From Cryptomeria japonica (taxonomy: Eukaryota > Streptophyta > Pinopsida > Cupressales > Cupressaceae), in the NCBI RefSeq assembly GCF_030272615.1, contig NC_081407.1, positions 144,648,897 through 144,712,896 on the forward strand: a DNA stretch of 64,000 bases, given 5' to 3'. Under the pieces are notes generated by a model. It did not search any database, was not told the DNA's origin, and worked only from the letters and a program-made list of their open reading frames with translations. Of this stretch, positions 23,806 through 36,703 are shown piece by piece. Each line of letters starts with the position of its first letter. Positions within the stretch are counted from its first letter, which is position 1. The position numbers were made by a program, and so were the translations under genes.

Positions 23806-26676
23806 TATCATAAATCTATACGCTATGGATTTTTTCAACATGTAAAACCTACATAACCATCCTTATAAATCTGAAATCTACATAAAAAACTAAGCATTAA
23901 TATCAAACATTTCTTTTGAACAATGGAATTAGAAAGAATCTACAAACTCAACATCTGTAAATAAGTGAAACTGCAACCTAACAATATAATCAAGTTCTCC
24001 AAAATCTTATAACATATAAAACATATCAACTCCACAACTCACAAAGAGGTCAACAAATTGTTTTCTAGTGCTTTCATGTAATCGACGACTAAAACCATGA
24101 ATCAAATATAAGCACCACATTCTATAATCTGAATAGTTGTTGATTCTTCGTGTAACCAGGATGTCAAAAGTAACCATCTAACATGAACACCTTCTCATTA
24201 CACATGACCACAAGGTAAAGGAACAAAACCATCAGACAAGAGGATATAAACATATTATCAAACAAGAGCTCCAAGTTAATAAAACATAACCAACTCCATA
24301 AAATACTCAATCATAAGCTTCCAATTCCCAACATAAATTACATTGATATTATACATGGCTACCAATCTCATAGATCTACAAAATAAAGTGAGCTCATAGA
24401 ACATACACTACAACCACATAAGACTCGCAACAACTTTCAATTTCTTCTAATAGATTTCTATAAGCTTTCCAAGCTAAGAAATCAAAAAATAAAGGAAGAC
24501 CCAAAACTAGATTCACCTTAAGATTTAATACCACAAGTTGAGAAACATACAGGTTCTAATACCATTAAAGGTTGTTAAATTCAAACTCTATCTAAATAGC
24601 CAATAAAAGGATGAGATACAAATCTTGGATCATTACAACATGAAAATCTCAAACTTATATATTTAAATCTAAAATTAAGTTTCCTTAATGTGGAAAAACC
24701 ATGCTTAGATTCTTCTTCTTTATGATGTTAAAAATCAACACTTATATCATGCTTATTAACACCATCTTATGTTAACTTATAACAAAAATAAATAAATATC
24801 AATATTTTTATAAGTTAGTAGCAATGAGGCACAAATCAGAATCACAAGAGCAACATAACACAAGATTTATGTGGAAAACCCTTATAGAAAAAAACTCCAC
24901 CAAAAAGAAAGGCCAAGTATGCATTATCAACAAATAAATGTGATTACGATACATTCACTTTCATTTTCCTCTTTTCCTCCAACATGGCAACACCTATGTA
25001 ACCATGAACAACCTTCTTATGCCTCCACCTATCTTTGTTCTTGTAGAGTAACCCTACATTTAGTTGCTCCTCATAGATTTACATCCAAACAGTTGATTAT
25101 ATAGAATGAAAAGAGCTCTAAAATCATCAAACAATGCATCCAAATAATTCTCTTCATTCGAGACATCACCAACCCTTGGATTCACTTTAGAAAAGTCACA
25201 AGGACACCAATTTTGGCTCTAATATTTTCCCTTCAACTTGGATGCCCAAACATGGAAGATAAACACTATATAAAAAATGCAAGAAATGACAAAATACCAT
25301 GAGAAACATGTTGTCTCTTCCAAGTGCCAACTTGGAGAAGCTCAATGGTGACTCATTTTTCCACTTTCCATATCATTAATTATTTCATTCTATGCATCCA
25401 CATGCAGAGAAAATAATATTTAATAATTGTGTTCAATACCCACCTTTAACATTGCTAATGGAACCCATCACCCCTTATGAATATCACAAACAATAGTGAG
25501 ATTAAATATTACAAAATATTTTTCCAATATACCCTGAGTGCCTTAGAACACTTTTCAAGGATGTTGGAACCATGTCATAGGATTTACAAGGTAAATGGAA
25601 TTTTAATCCTAACATTCTTCTACTTGACAACATACATTGTGAATACACCCATATTAATCACGTACAAGGGAAAATTACCCCTTATCCAATCACCTCACGC
25701 TCCAACAAGATGCTTGCAAAAGCAACCATGATAACCACCATCAAGCATAAAGCTCCCCACATCCTATGGAAGGAAAATAAACATGCTAAGGTGAAATATA
25801 TCAACTGTCAGTGAAACAACACCAATCTTTACATAAATACAAGCATCAAATTTAAATGACAACAAAGGTTTTGAATTATTGTCTTACTCATACCATTTGG
25901 AATAGTAATTACAACAAATTCAATTCATCCAAGCTAACCATACATCAAACCAAGGTATACAAATATAGACAAAACTTCATGCCATCAACATTTCAACTCT
26001 AAACTACAATCAAGCCTCTATATATCCATTATCTTATCTTAATGCAACATACCAAGGCACACATTATTACAAACAAGGCCAACTAAATAAATATGCACTA
26101 ACATTGAAACAATATCATGGATATAAATAGCCCACATCCAAGTCATCGCACTGCAATCAAATGGATGAACAACCTATAGATACAACTATATAACTCGTAG
26201 ATCTTAATTTGATGAAACATCCAAACTCATCATCACATCAGTAATAAAAAAACCAAGATATCAAAGAGGATAGCTAGACATATATCCAAAAACTATCATG
26301 GCATGAGTAATGTCAAATCTAAAAATAGATCGAAGCATACCAAGTCTATCTATAGTACTTCACATAGAGGATGTGGCTAACTCCTCTATTACATAATGTC
26401 AAAGAAACATACAATGAGATGTAAATCAATATGTTGCAATACCTCTCTCACCACTAGCCACCATAGCTCTCCCAAGTTCTTCACTCTCAACCACATGAAT
26501 ATAAATATCTAGGAAGAAGAAGAAGACCAAAGAGAATATAAATTTCTAGTTCTAAGTATTCCTCTTTTTTTTTTATTTAGATACAACATGAAGATCTGAA
26601 ATAAGTAATCCTCTAGCCACTATATATTTAAATCATGGTTTTAGAAAAATAAAAGATATTTAAAGAGAGAATGCAT
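23806..26676. other. AT-rich non-coding stretch
   Basis: No gene or domain is visible on either strand. A piece at about 24,857-24,900 (AACACAAGATTTATGTGGAAAACCC) resembles the GACGTGGAAACCCAAATGG block of the solo LTR at 20,942, so part of this is probably old LTR sequence. Open frames at 24871-25104 and 25477-25731 look like chance. Confidence 0.45.
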
Positions 26677-27488
26677 AGAGGAATAGTGTAATGTATATAT
26701 GGGTATACCAAAAATTTACAATCAAATATAACGTTTTGCACATAATCTAAAGAGATAAATTTATGCAAACAAGTATTCAAAATCAACATGCAAAATAACA
26801 TACCATCAAATACATGACACAAGTTATACTCCAGAAAAACCTTTAAAATCTTACCTCCAAAAACATCCATTGCTCATGTATTATTCAACAATAAATATTA
26901 CAATACATCTATAGAGGCTCAAATACATGTGAAACATCAAACCCTCTACATGCACTTCATATGAACAACAAAATGAGATAACCACACATCCCAATACATG
27001 CTTCAAAATCTCATATGTGCAACCTATAAGAGATGCTCAACCAAGTCTTAGCCAAAACAACCAATCTTAAACAACTACCTATGTAGAGGAATAGTGTAAT
27101 GTATATATGGGTATACCAAAAATTTACAATCAAATATGACATTTTGCACATAATCTAAAGAGATAAATTTTTGCAAACAAGAATTCAAAATCCACATGCA
27201 AAATAACATACCATCAAATATGACACAAGATATACCCCAAGAAAACCTTAAAAATCCTACCTTCAAAAACATCCATTGCTCATGTATTATTCAACAAAAA
27301 ATATTACAATACATCTATAGAGTCTCTATAAATACATACGAACCATCAAACCCACTACATGCACTTCATATGAATAACAAAATGAGATAACCACACATCC
27401 CAATATATACTTCAAAATCTCATATGTGCAACCTATAAGGGATGCTCAACCAAGCCTTAGTCAAAACAACCAACTTTAAACAACTACT
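26677..27488. repeat. 408-bp tandem duplication, two copies
   Basis: 26,677-27,084 and 27,085-27,488 both start AGAGGAATAGTGTAATG and end near CTTAAACAACTACYT. Divergence is low and scattered. The minus-strand open frames at 26628-26870 and 27075-27272 are translations of the two copies and share most residues; they have no recognisable domain. Confidence 0.88.
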
Positions 27489-28018
27489 TGTATGCTTGCT
27501 TTTATACACATAAATTTGTACGAAACCACCAAATGATATTGCATAAAGCATGTGACTAATACAATAATTTAAATCAATAAAAATAACCAATATCTAAACA
27601 ACTCACCCAAAAAGAAACTAATATATATTTTTCAAATCAAAACACCTTGAAAAAATATAACTCTCTATTCCTACATGATTGCCAAAAGAAAAAACTGCAA
27701 AGACTATTTGACATTTCCAAATAATTGGCGCATTCTTTTAAGTTTCACCTATCCAAACATATCCATGCTGTATATAGTTCTATCTTTTGCACTTTAAGAA
27801 GTTTAATAGGTTGAATACCAGTCTTTCACCTGTAAAGGGAAAAATAAAATTGTCTATAGAATCTTCTATAGAACAAGATAAGAAGGTTCTAGATCTTGTA
27901 AAAAATGGAAGTTTTAAAGATTTTTAAGATCTTTCTGACTAAATAATTATAAATGTCTGGCTGTTTATTATAACAGTGTAATGCAAGCTAGATTATGTAA
28001 TATTTTATTAGTTTTCTT
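27489..28018. other. Downstream flank of the 28-kb gene
   Basis: AT-rich, no coding. It would include the 3' UTR of the minus-strand gene that ends at 28,019. No clear polyadenylation signal could be singled out. Confidence 0.4.
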
Positions 28019-28954
28019 TCAATTATTTACTCTGTTCATATCCCTCACAGCTTCCAATCCCTCACAGCTTCCAATTGACGATGCACTTGAACCTTCTCCT
28101 TGAAAATTTGCACTTTCTTTCTCACCTGCTGTTGAATCAAGGCTAAAATCACTAGTTGCCATCTTCTCCATTCTATAGATTAGATTGTCTTTGGCCTCTT
28201 CCTTCCCTGTGGAACTTGTTCCTTTCCTTGATTCAGATAGGGAGAGAAGATTTGCAGTATACAATTCTAGATTCCTCTTATTTGATTCAATTCTTCCCTG
28301 CAGAAAACAACAAGAGTGCAGTTCAGAACTCTTTTGTCTTGGAAATATCTAAGTTTTTTTTTTTTTTCTTCTAATATGTTTGAAGGTTTTTGGATTTAGT
28401 TCTGTGTTTATTTTGTTGAATCAAATTTCGGATCACACTTCATGATCGCTAGTTCATTATCTTGATGATGGATCATAGAATGTGATTCGAAACATTGATT
28501 CTGAAAAATAAACACAATTAAATCCAAAAGCCTTCAAACATATTAACATGAATTGTGAAAACTTAATATATGATAAATAAAGCAATGATTATACGTAAAA
28601 AAAAGATCCAATCCAAATCTCAGAATACCTTTACATATACATCTCTATTAGCTGATATCTCCTTCTTAAGCCTCTGTGTCGTAGATAAAAAGCTTTTGGA
28701 GGACTGAGTATCTAGCTTACCCTCCTCATCAGCCTACATGTAATAACTCCAAACAATAATAAGAACCCACACATATTACATGGACCCACAAATGTTTTTG
28801 ACTGATTATACCTGGCAATCAAAACTTTTAAGTAATAAATTGCAGTGAAACTGCGAGGAACAAATTTTCTGTGTAGCCATACCTGGCATTCTTTAACGTC
28901 TGCTTTTGATGAGGAACTTGAACCAGATACAAACCCAATTTTTTTGGTAGACAT
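28019..28954 (-). CDS. Intact three-exon gene, unknown 151-aa protein
   Basis: Exons on the minus strand: 28,954-28,883 (24 codons), 28,733-28,629 (35 codons), 28,297-28,019 (92 codons and TGA). Both introns are GT-AG and phase 0; the acceptors are TTACATGTAG and TTTTCTGCAG. The protein starts MSTKKIGFVSGSSSSSKAD and has a serine-rich head. A charged helical middle (about residues 40-85, with QRLKKEISANRDVYVKGRIE and NKRNLELYTANLL) is likely a coiled coil. The tail is acidic and serine-rich. There is no signal peptide or membrane segment. I do not recognise the family. A TTTGTTTCAG word four bases before the ATG could be the acceptor of a 5'-UTR intron. The clean frame across two introns, in a region where all transposon genes are broken, argues for a real host gene. 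It could also be a truncated duplicate. Confidence 0.68.
28373..28544. mobile_element. Foldback MITE-like element in intron 2
   Basis: A 172-bp near-perfect inverted repeat. The left arm starts AATATGTTTGAAGG and continues TTTTTGGATTTAG, GTGTTTATTT, GAATCAAA and TTCATGATC; the right arm is its reverse complement, ending CCTTCAAACATATT. It lies within intron 2 (28,298-28,628) of the minus-strand gene. Without it the intron would be about 159 bp, similar to intron 1 (149 bp). Confidence 0.8.
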
Positions 28955-29148
28955 TTTACTGAAACAAATCCCAAATAATTTGTTAATGCTGAAGTAATGA
29001 GTGACATCACATAGATATATTCACATAAAATCAAGGCGCTTAGAAATATACAAGCGTGCAATTGAAAAACTAAATCTTAGATGAGTGAAAATCGATTTCC
29101 ACAGTTCATAATGAATAGATGTGTTTGTTTTAGATTCTGTTGTGTAAA

Positions 29149-29305
29149 ATTTATTTGCATTAACATTTTGAATCACATTCTATGATCTACCATCTCTCTT
29201 ATTCTGATTATGAATCATAGAATGTAATCTGCAACATTGATATAAATAAATTGATGATAGATAATAGAATGTGATCCAAAACATTATTACAAATAAATCT
29301 TCAAA
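29149..29305. mobile_element. Further foldback copies upstream of the 28-kb gene
   Basis: 29,149-29,240 contains TTTTGAATCACATTCTATGATC and, inverted, GAATCATAGAATGTAATCTGC; these match the inner arms of the foldback at 28,373-28,544. Another partial copy with TAATAGAATGTGATCCAAAAC lies at 29,255-29,300. This suggests a small local MITE family. Confidence 0.65.
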
Positions 29306-31239
29306 GAATATATCAATTAAAACACACAATAAATCCAGTCCTTAACAAATCCATCAACCAGATGTCTAAGCATCAGAGTTTTCTCAGTGCCAACCTTGGG
29401 CTGCAACGTACAAAGTTCAGTAACACTATTTATTCTAAATAGTAAATTATTTGAAAGTACAGGCAGAAACTTAAAATAATCTTTATTAAAATGAACAATG
29501 TGAAAAATCTATCAATAAACCAACCTGCGATTGACTAACCTTTCATTCATAGAGCTTTACAGCAGTAGTTTTTCTTGTATTACAATCCCAATATCTCATC
29601 TTAAAGCCTTAATAAATCTCTATCCATTCTACTTCCGGATTCGAAAGAAATATTCGGAAAACTGGAGGTTCTTGAAGAGAGTTTAGTCAACCACCTACCC
29701 AAAGTTAAATAAGGTAATTGCAAGCCGACAAGAAGCAAGCAAAAGCCGACTTCCTATTTTTTAACAATGCAACATAAGGGTGACCTTCCAAGACAATATG
29801 AGCCTCAACAAGTGTGGAAAACTTGAACATATATAACTTCTAAATTTCAGGAAACATGATGTGTTCCATCTTTTAAATTAAGTAAAGATTTTTATAGAAA
29901 ATGTATTTTAGTTTGAGATATAGGAAGATTTGGGATATCTTTTTAATAATTTACATTTTTAATTTGTATTTTAACTATGCATCAAATGAATTAGTTTGTT
30001 TTGATTCATATATTTTAGTGTAACACAAAATGAAATAGGTGTGCATGTCAATGGACCTTTGGTTTGTTAGTGAAGTTGATTGAATCTTAATGATCCCTCT
30101 AGGGATCAAGCCTCGATGAGTGCAAGGTTTTGACATCATAAGGGCTGATGCCAAGATCGTGCCTCAAATGACTTTTGTGGAATGGAGACGCCTCAGACCT
30201 TGGTTCTTACCTGAAGAGGTTTTAGCCTATGGGTTGTTGCTCGTATTAGGTTGTAAAACGAATTGGGGTATGATGTAAAACCCTCAACAAAAAAATAGAT
30301 GTACAATAGAAACACTCTCCAAATTATAAAGAAAACTTTTTATAAGTGAAATAAAACATAAAATTGTTATTTGACCAATATATACTTGCCACTTACAATT
30401 TGTACAATTGTGTTTTGTAAGGCATTTCACACACACAAAAAAAAACACAATACATTTTGAGTGTTCAATACACAAAATAAAAATAAAAAATGTACCACAC
30501 TTGCATTGTTCAATAAAGACAAAATTGAGTACTCCAAATACACAAAAGCTAGAATTGACTTAGACAATACAAAAGGACTCAATACAAGCTAGTAGACCCA
30601 CTTCATTGAGACCCACATTACAAAGCTTACAATTCATGGTAAAAGTGCTTCAATTCAATTTAAATCTACACATACATAATTTAATATTTTGTTAAGCATG
30701 GTAATTAGATTCAAAGCTATAACAATTGACTTTAACATCTACTACAATACAAAAATAATATCTATTAAGTGATATTCAATTCATGAAAAGACAAAAAAAT
30801 TCAAAAATATTTAACAACAATTCAATTAACAAACTAGGCGCAATTAATTTTATTGAGTGACACTAGAATAAGCCTAGCACAAAGAGAAATTATTTATAAT
30901 ATTTTACAAAACTTTGCATGAAAATAATAAAAAATTTAACTACAAATTCTAACAACCATCAAAGTAGTTCTAATTTTAAGTGATATTCAACTAAATGATA
31001 AGTAGGAGATATTCTCCACAACAATTCAAATTATGACATTGCTATAGAATTCAATTGTGTAGTTTACAAGTCAAACTCATTGACCCATGCTTATTTTAAT
31101 GTCATTCAAGAAAATTTAGTATGTCTAGTTTGCTACTGGAATTGTTGAAGTAGTTGTAGTTAACTTGTTATTATTTTTCATGCAAAGTATTGAAACACTA
31201 TAAATAAATGCTCTTGGCACTTGGTTTATTTTAATGCCA
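29306..31239. other. AT-rich intergenic, no gene seen
   Basis: No open frame with coding character. A segment at about 30,085-30,280 is less AT-rich (words GGGATCAAGCCTCGATGAG, TGGAGACGCCTCAGACC) and may be part of an unclassified repeat; it contains a GATCCCTCTAGGGATC palindrome. Confidence 0.45.
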
Positions 31240-31965
31240 TTCAATAAAATTTAATATGCATATTTTATTGAATTATCCATTTTTGGGAGGAACATCAATT
31301 AACCCATTATCTCTCTCAAATTTTTGGAAGTCTATCAATCTAACATATTCATGTGAAGTGTCCCATTTTCTAGAGGGGGCAATAATTGTACTGAAATTGC
31401 CACCAAGAATAAGAGATTCCAATTTGAGAATAGGGATGAAGTTTCACATTTGATTTCATGCCTTAATTTTTTCCTCCATTTTGATAGACCCATAAATGTT
31501 GAAGAGGATAAAGGAGATATTTGATATCAACTAAGTTTCTCATACCAATTTGAAAATAGAGATGAAGTTTTACATTTGATTTCATACCTGAAATTTTTCC
31601 TCCATTTTGATAGAGCCATAAATGTTAACAAGGGTAAAGAAGATATTCAATATCAGCTATGTTTCTTATTATACCATCCAAATATAATTCTCTTGAATGA
31701 TCTCCAAAGATGTGCAAAACAATCTCAATAGGAAGACAATCCCACAAAATGCATCATTACCTTAGATGAATTTCTCATCCCGACTACTGTAGTGGGATAA
31801 GAAAATTTGCTATTCTTTTAAGTTATCTACAGATTTTGGGAGGTCCGCCAATTCATTGTTTCTGTACTCAAGGGTTACGTCTTCCAAAGCCATTTGATTT
31901 TCTTTGAGTCTTTGACATCCATTGTTGGGCTAGTTGAGATGGGAAGTATGAGCACATTGCACAAG
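31240..31965 (-). pseudogene. LINE endonuclease remnant
   Basis: On the minus strand, broken frames read LILGGNFSTIIAPSRKWDT, then IDFQKFERDNGLIDVPPKNG (at about 31,270-31,400). This is the pattern of the apurinic-type endonuclease of plant LINEs (GGDFN...DF..F...L.D.P..NG.FTW). Upstream, NIYGSIKMEEK corresponds to the N-V-Y-x-P region. The normal aspartate of GGDFN is N here, and there are stops and a 126-bp tandem duplication, so it is dead. Confidence 0.65.
31419..31670. repeat. 126-bp tandem duplication inside the LINE remnant
   Basis: CCAATTTGAGAATAGGGATG at 31,419 recurs as CCAATTTGAAAATAGAGATG at 31,545. The two units align over their full length with scattered substitutions. Confidence 0.85.
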
Positions 31966-32648
31966 AGTGGTTTCCAATCTTTATACTTTCCATAAATGTA
32001 AAGTGGCATCACCACAAACCATGTATGTGAGGACAAAATGTCAATCTTTCTTATTAAGGAAAATGACAGCGAAGAAACCTTTAAAGAGAAATTTTAGAAC
32101 AAATTCAAGTTGTCAATTTTAAAAAAAAATAAAAAAATTTAATGGATAAAATTGAAAGAAATACAAAATTGTAACTGAAAGAAATTTGTTTGATGCATAT
32201 AAATATACATAATCAAAATCTAGAAATAGCATATATCTTACTTCTTAGAAAAAATAAAAAAATAAAAAAATGAGAAATTACTAAGTATTTCAATTAAAAA
32301 AATATTTTAAAAAATCAAAACACATTGTAATTTATTTTATGTATTGAATTAAACAGTTAAAAGAATGTCAAGCAATGGAACCTTTTCCAAACCGATGACC
32401 ATGGATAAAAACACACAATAGTCATCCAATACAATTGAAAATAAATTTAAAAAACCACTTTGAAAGCCGACATTATAGATGTGAAAAACATTTATCACCT
32501 ATTTAAAAACAATCAAAACAAGTGAAATTACAATGAATAAAAAACTCTTCGCTTCTCTCACCTCTGCAAATCAATGATCAACTAGACGACCACTTACTAA
32601 ATCTGCTACTGGATCAATCAGAGCATTATAATTATCTGGTTTTAAGAT
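31966..32648. other. AT-rich upstream region of the 276-aa gene
   Basis: A/T-rich sequence with no coding. The last ~150 bp before ATG 32649 would hold the promoter and 5' UTR; no textbook TATA box could be singled out (ATTATAATTATC at about 32,626 is the nearest AT core). Confidence 0.4.
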
Positions 32649-33479
32649 ATGGGCAGATTTCCCAAACAACCACACAATCTTTCTGGACGCAAACATGGTG
32701 GTGGCAAAGCAGTTGCGAAACTTCTAAAGAAGCCGAAGCTCGAAGAAGAATTAAACAAATCAGAAGCTTTTTATGTAGATGACAGATTGAGAGATAAATA
32801 CAGAAGAAGGCTGCAATATCTTCTTGATCATGTCAAGCACTTGCCAGATGAAAGAAAGAAAGGCTTACTTACATTGTTTAATATCCCCATTGTACAAAAC
32901 CAAGAGCACTATTACTTTCCTTACTATGCACTAACCAAAACTGTGGAAGATTTCCAAAAGCTAAAAAAGTGGGTTGATAGCTCTTACAAGAGTAAGGCCA
33001 AACATTACATGTCCCCAACTCCCAAGCACACATATAACATTGTAATAACAGTTAGTGATGAGAATGATGAGGGTGATGAGGATGATAAGTTTGGTGAAGA
33101 TAATGGTGATGAGGGTGATGAGGAGAATGATGATGAGGAGGATCACAGTGAGAGTAGCATTGGTAGTAACAATAAGAAATATGAGCTTGAGACAATCTCA
33201 TGGGGTAGTGACCATGGTGGTGTGAATTATGAAGAATTCCTGCAACCCTCTTCACCATATCCTCCATTGAGTAACAGTGAGAGACAATTTGTGAGAGCCG
33301 CCATGGAGAAGGTGGGTGTTAATGATGATAGATTTGAAGCTCTTTGTGACATCCTCACCCAGAGAGGTGGTTGCCCACTAGATGAGGAAGGGAATGTGGA
33401 AATTGTTTTTGGGTGCTTGCATGATGATCTACTTCGAGAGATTCGAGCACTGTTATGTAATTCTCAAGAGGATCAGTGA
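32649..33479 (+). CDS. Intact single-exon gene, 276-aa basic/acidic protein of unknown function
   Basis: A continuous frame from ATG (MGRFPKQPHNLSGRKHGGGK) to TGA. Residues 1-31 are basic with an NLS-like KKPK. Residues 35-135 look folded and helical, with charged and aromatic residues (RLRDKYRRRLQYLLDHVKHL, YYFPYYALTKTVEDFQKLKK). Residues 136-166 are an acidic D/E run encoded by GATGAK microsatellite-like codons. Residues 205-270 form a second compact region with conserved-looking LSNSERQFVRAAMEKVGV and CDILTQRGGCPLDEEGNVEI. No signal peptide or membrane segment. Nuclear location is an inference from the basic head and acidic tract. The family is not recognised. An AATAAA lies downstream at about 33,731. 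It is uninterrupted, in contrast to the transposon ORFs. It may be a lineage-specific host gene or an intronless retrocopy. Confidence 0.72.
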   Translation: MGRFPKQPHNLSGRKHGGGKAVAKLLKKPKLEEELNKSEAFYVDDRLRDKYRRRLQYLLDHVKHLPDERKKGLLTLFNIPIVQNQEHYYFPYYALTKTVEDFQKLKKWVDSSYKSKAKHYMSPTPKHTYNIVITVSDENDEGDEDDKFGEDNGDEGDEENDDEEDHSESSIGSNNKKYELETISWGSDHGGVNYEEFLQPSSPYPPLSNSERQFVRAAMEKVGVNDDRFEALCDILTQRGGCPLDEEGNVEIVFGCLHDDLLREIRALLCNSQEDQ

Positions 33480-34924
33480 TAGAATAGGAAGATCTCAAGC
33501 TTGTTGATGAGTTGCTATTTATGGAATATTGTACTATTTAGTTTTAGTGACTTGGAATTTTTATAGCATATTGGCTTTTATCTTGTAACATAATGTTTTG
33601 TGCTAAAAGCTACTTATATTTCTTATGGAGGGAGATCACAAAGAGACCTTACCTGGAGACCCTTGTATTACCTGCATGATGCTTCAAACTTGTTAAAGTT
33701 TTTGTGGATCTAGTATCTACACTTTTTGCAATAAATGTACAAAATTTAAATAAATAAAAATTATAAAATTTAGTTTGAAATTTAACTAATAATTTATTGT
33801 TAGATGTCGTTAATCATATCATTAGTTTATTAGTTTTGTAAAATCTATAAAATGAATGCTTTTATGTCAATGAATTTCATGTTTATGTTTTAGTTTTATT
33901 ACTTATTTATAGAACTAATATATATGCCAATGGATTTGAATTATGCTTGTGGATCTAAACTTTGTGCACATAAAATATCTTTGTATAAATCAATTCATGG
34001 AATATGTTTGCAACATGTTGAACAAGGGAATGATGTTGATAGACATTACATTGAGGTGTTTATTAGATTAGGATTGTTCTCCTTTGTTCGAACCCTTGTT
34101 AATTTATTGGTTTGTTGAAAAGATCAAAGGAAACATAAAAAAATGGATGTTAATATAAGTTAATGATATAATATTGATATTCTATGATGCTCTATATGTG
34201 GATTTAAGAGCGTCCATAATGATTAGATATTTTAGATGAATTAGGATTTTTCCTTAAATATAACAGCTTAGCACATAAGTAAACATATTTTTAATATAAG
34301 TTGATAATATAATATTGATATTCAATGATGTTCTATATGTGGATAATGCAATGTGGATCTAAGAGGTTCATATAAGGATCAAATATGATTTTAGATGAAT
34401 TAGATTTTATCCTCAAATACAACACCTTAGCACAAAAGTTAACATATTGTTGTGCTTAAGATAACTCTTAACAACTACTTGGAGGGAGTCAACAATGACT
34501 TACATTTAAATTTAAATTTTAAAAAATTTAGGCTCATTTCCATGCATATGCCTTTTGACTCAACTAAAGGAAGGAATGAATTGAGGATCAAAATCGATCC
34601 TTAACGATGTGTGCAATTGGAATTATGCCATACTCTATGGTTAATGCACTAAGGTCAACCCTATCACAATGGGCCCAAACCAAGGGGGTAATTGCAAGGC
34701 ATGTATTTCTCACCAACACACTTTGTCCCCAACTTATCTTGCAAGACCAAACTACCATGAAGATGCATGTCAAAATAAAATAAGCAATCAATCATGAAGT
34801 TGGCCTTGTAATTTAATTTTTCAAAAAAATTGATATGTAACTTTTGAACAAAAAATTTATAAAAAATTCATATCTTGCAATATAGGCAAGGAAATCAAAT
34901 TCTATTTTTTAGTGAAAAGAAAAT
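33480..34924. other. Intergenic, with a 141-bp tandem duplication
   Basis: No gene. Units starting TAATATAAGTTRATRATATAATATTGATATTC lie at 34,151 and 34,292 and run to about 34,440. The open frames at 33924-34118 and 34588-34791 show no domain. Confidence 0.5.
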
Positions 34925-35303
34925 AAGACGAAGTACCAAAAATCAACTAATCAATGATCAATTGTTTGAAGGGAGATATTACCATAAAGTTGAGAAGCCA
35001 AAATCAAGAGAAAACACACCAAGATCCAAGAAGGAGACACAAGATTTGTAAGGGGAGAGAGCAAAGAAAAAAACCCCAATATTATGAAGATGGCATAAAG
35101 CCTAAAGAATATACAATAAGAGAAATAGAGAGATACTAACATAGAAATGCTTCATAGAAGAAATGAAATAGGCACCTTAAATATATAGAGGTGAGAGTTG
35201 ACTTGCATGGGAGGTATATTCCTTCTCCATTCGTCCCCTGATGACATTGATAGCCAGTTCCAAAGCATCTAAGACGAAGTACCAAAAATCAACTAATCAA
35301 TGA
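34925..35303. repeat. 33-bp direct repeats flanking a 313-bp insert
   Basis: AAGACGAAGTACCAAAAATC and the next 13 bases occur identically at 34,925-34,957 and 35,271-35,303. The end of the insert (35,207-35,270) matches 37,528-37,591, part of the long minus-strand pseudogene, in the same orientation. The arrangement looks like filler DNA copied in during break repair, or a long target duplication. Confidence 0.8.
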
Positions 35304-36703
35304 GAAATCTATGACTATCTATTATCATATGTGTGTTAAAAGTGTCACAATCCTCTTAAGGATAAAATCTAATATTCCACATGTTTGGAATAAATAAAAT
35401 GAGTTATGATCACACATGTGAGAACTCAAATAAGACAAAGGACTTGTACTTATTCCTTAGGAATATTCTTACAAGTAACAAGTAATAGGAAATTTAATTT
35501 ACCAAGTAAAGATTAATTCCTAACACCCCCTTGTTAGAATATTGGCATTAATTTCATTGATTTTTTTGTGTTTTGGTAACATTAATCTATCACATTTCAA
35601 CATAAGCTTCACATGCAACACATTCTAGTACAAGCTTCATATGGTCCCGTTGACGACTATTTTGACACACTCGCCAACAGTCAGATAGCCAATGTGAACA
35701 CTCACCACCTCTCCTAAAAAGAAATAAGTTATGGGGACCTAATCACTCCAAGGTCTCTAATAGTCAGGTCTCAACGGTGATGGGAAACCCAATGGTTGAT
35801 GTGGTTGTACTTGTTAAGGGGTCTGCTAGTTAAAACTAAATCCCACTAATCGTTAATAACTTAACTTCCTTTTTTTGTATTTTAATAGTTTTAAGATGCT
35901 TTTGGAAATAAATTGCAAGAGGTAGCGGAACAAGAAAATAACAGTGAAACCAATTCAATGACAACTTAACGAACTACTCAATTACTACCTTGCAATCCAA
36001 AAATTATCAAATATTATCCAAGTCAGCATTCAATAACGGACCTTCAGTAACCCTACAAACTCAACAACTTCACAGACTCATGGAAAGAATATCACCAAAA
36101 TATTGTCTATCTCAATAATTCTCATACACCACTTACGTGCGTAGCATGACTCATAAATCAATAAATGGAAGATTTGTATACGTTGCTGATTTCAAATAAT
36201 AGACATTACCAGATTACAAAGAACAAACTTGTAGAACATATGCATAGATCAAGCAATCTATAAGCTGCTTCTTGTATTAATTTCAAAGAATGTATAACAA
36301 CAATAACTCAAGTTCATAACAATTTGAAAGAATAATCTAAAACTTCTAAGTGGGCCTCAAATCATCAATTTGTAGACTGTTACAAATGAATCAAATTCCT
36401 CAACTTATAGAGTTTTTTGCCCTACTTTCTAGGAAATAAACCTAATCTAAATTAAGAACTCAAAAGCTACTAGTCGGAGTTAACTTGCAAGTTTCTTCCT
36501 CTAGACTCCATTTAACTACTACGAAATGGAGGTTAGGTGAGCACTACGAAGACCGTGTTGTATGAACCAGACTTTCATAGTCATGCATAATTTTGTTCAA
36601 AACTGGAACATGAGTTGGAGATGCAGTCGAAGTACCAGTGGGGAAGTCATGCAAAATCTCTTCTCAAAAGTCCTGCTATCTTTAGCAACTATGTGTTTAT
36701 CTT
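35304..36703. other. Unclassified repeat sequence
   Basis: No coding. The mixed composition, including a GC-richer stretch at about 35,640-35,850, resembles an LTR, but no boundaries, PBS or pair were found. Confidence 0.4.

Noticed and set aside
33052-33267. Histidine-rich minus-strand frame (HHHSPHHPHHHY)
   Set aside because: Antisense of the GAT-repeat coding for the acidic tract of the 276-aa protein.
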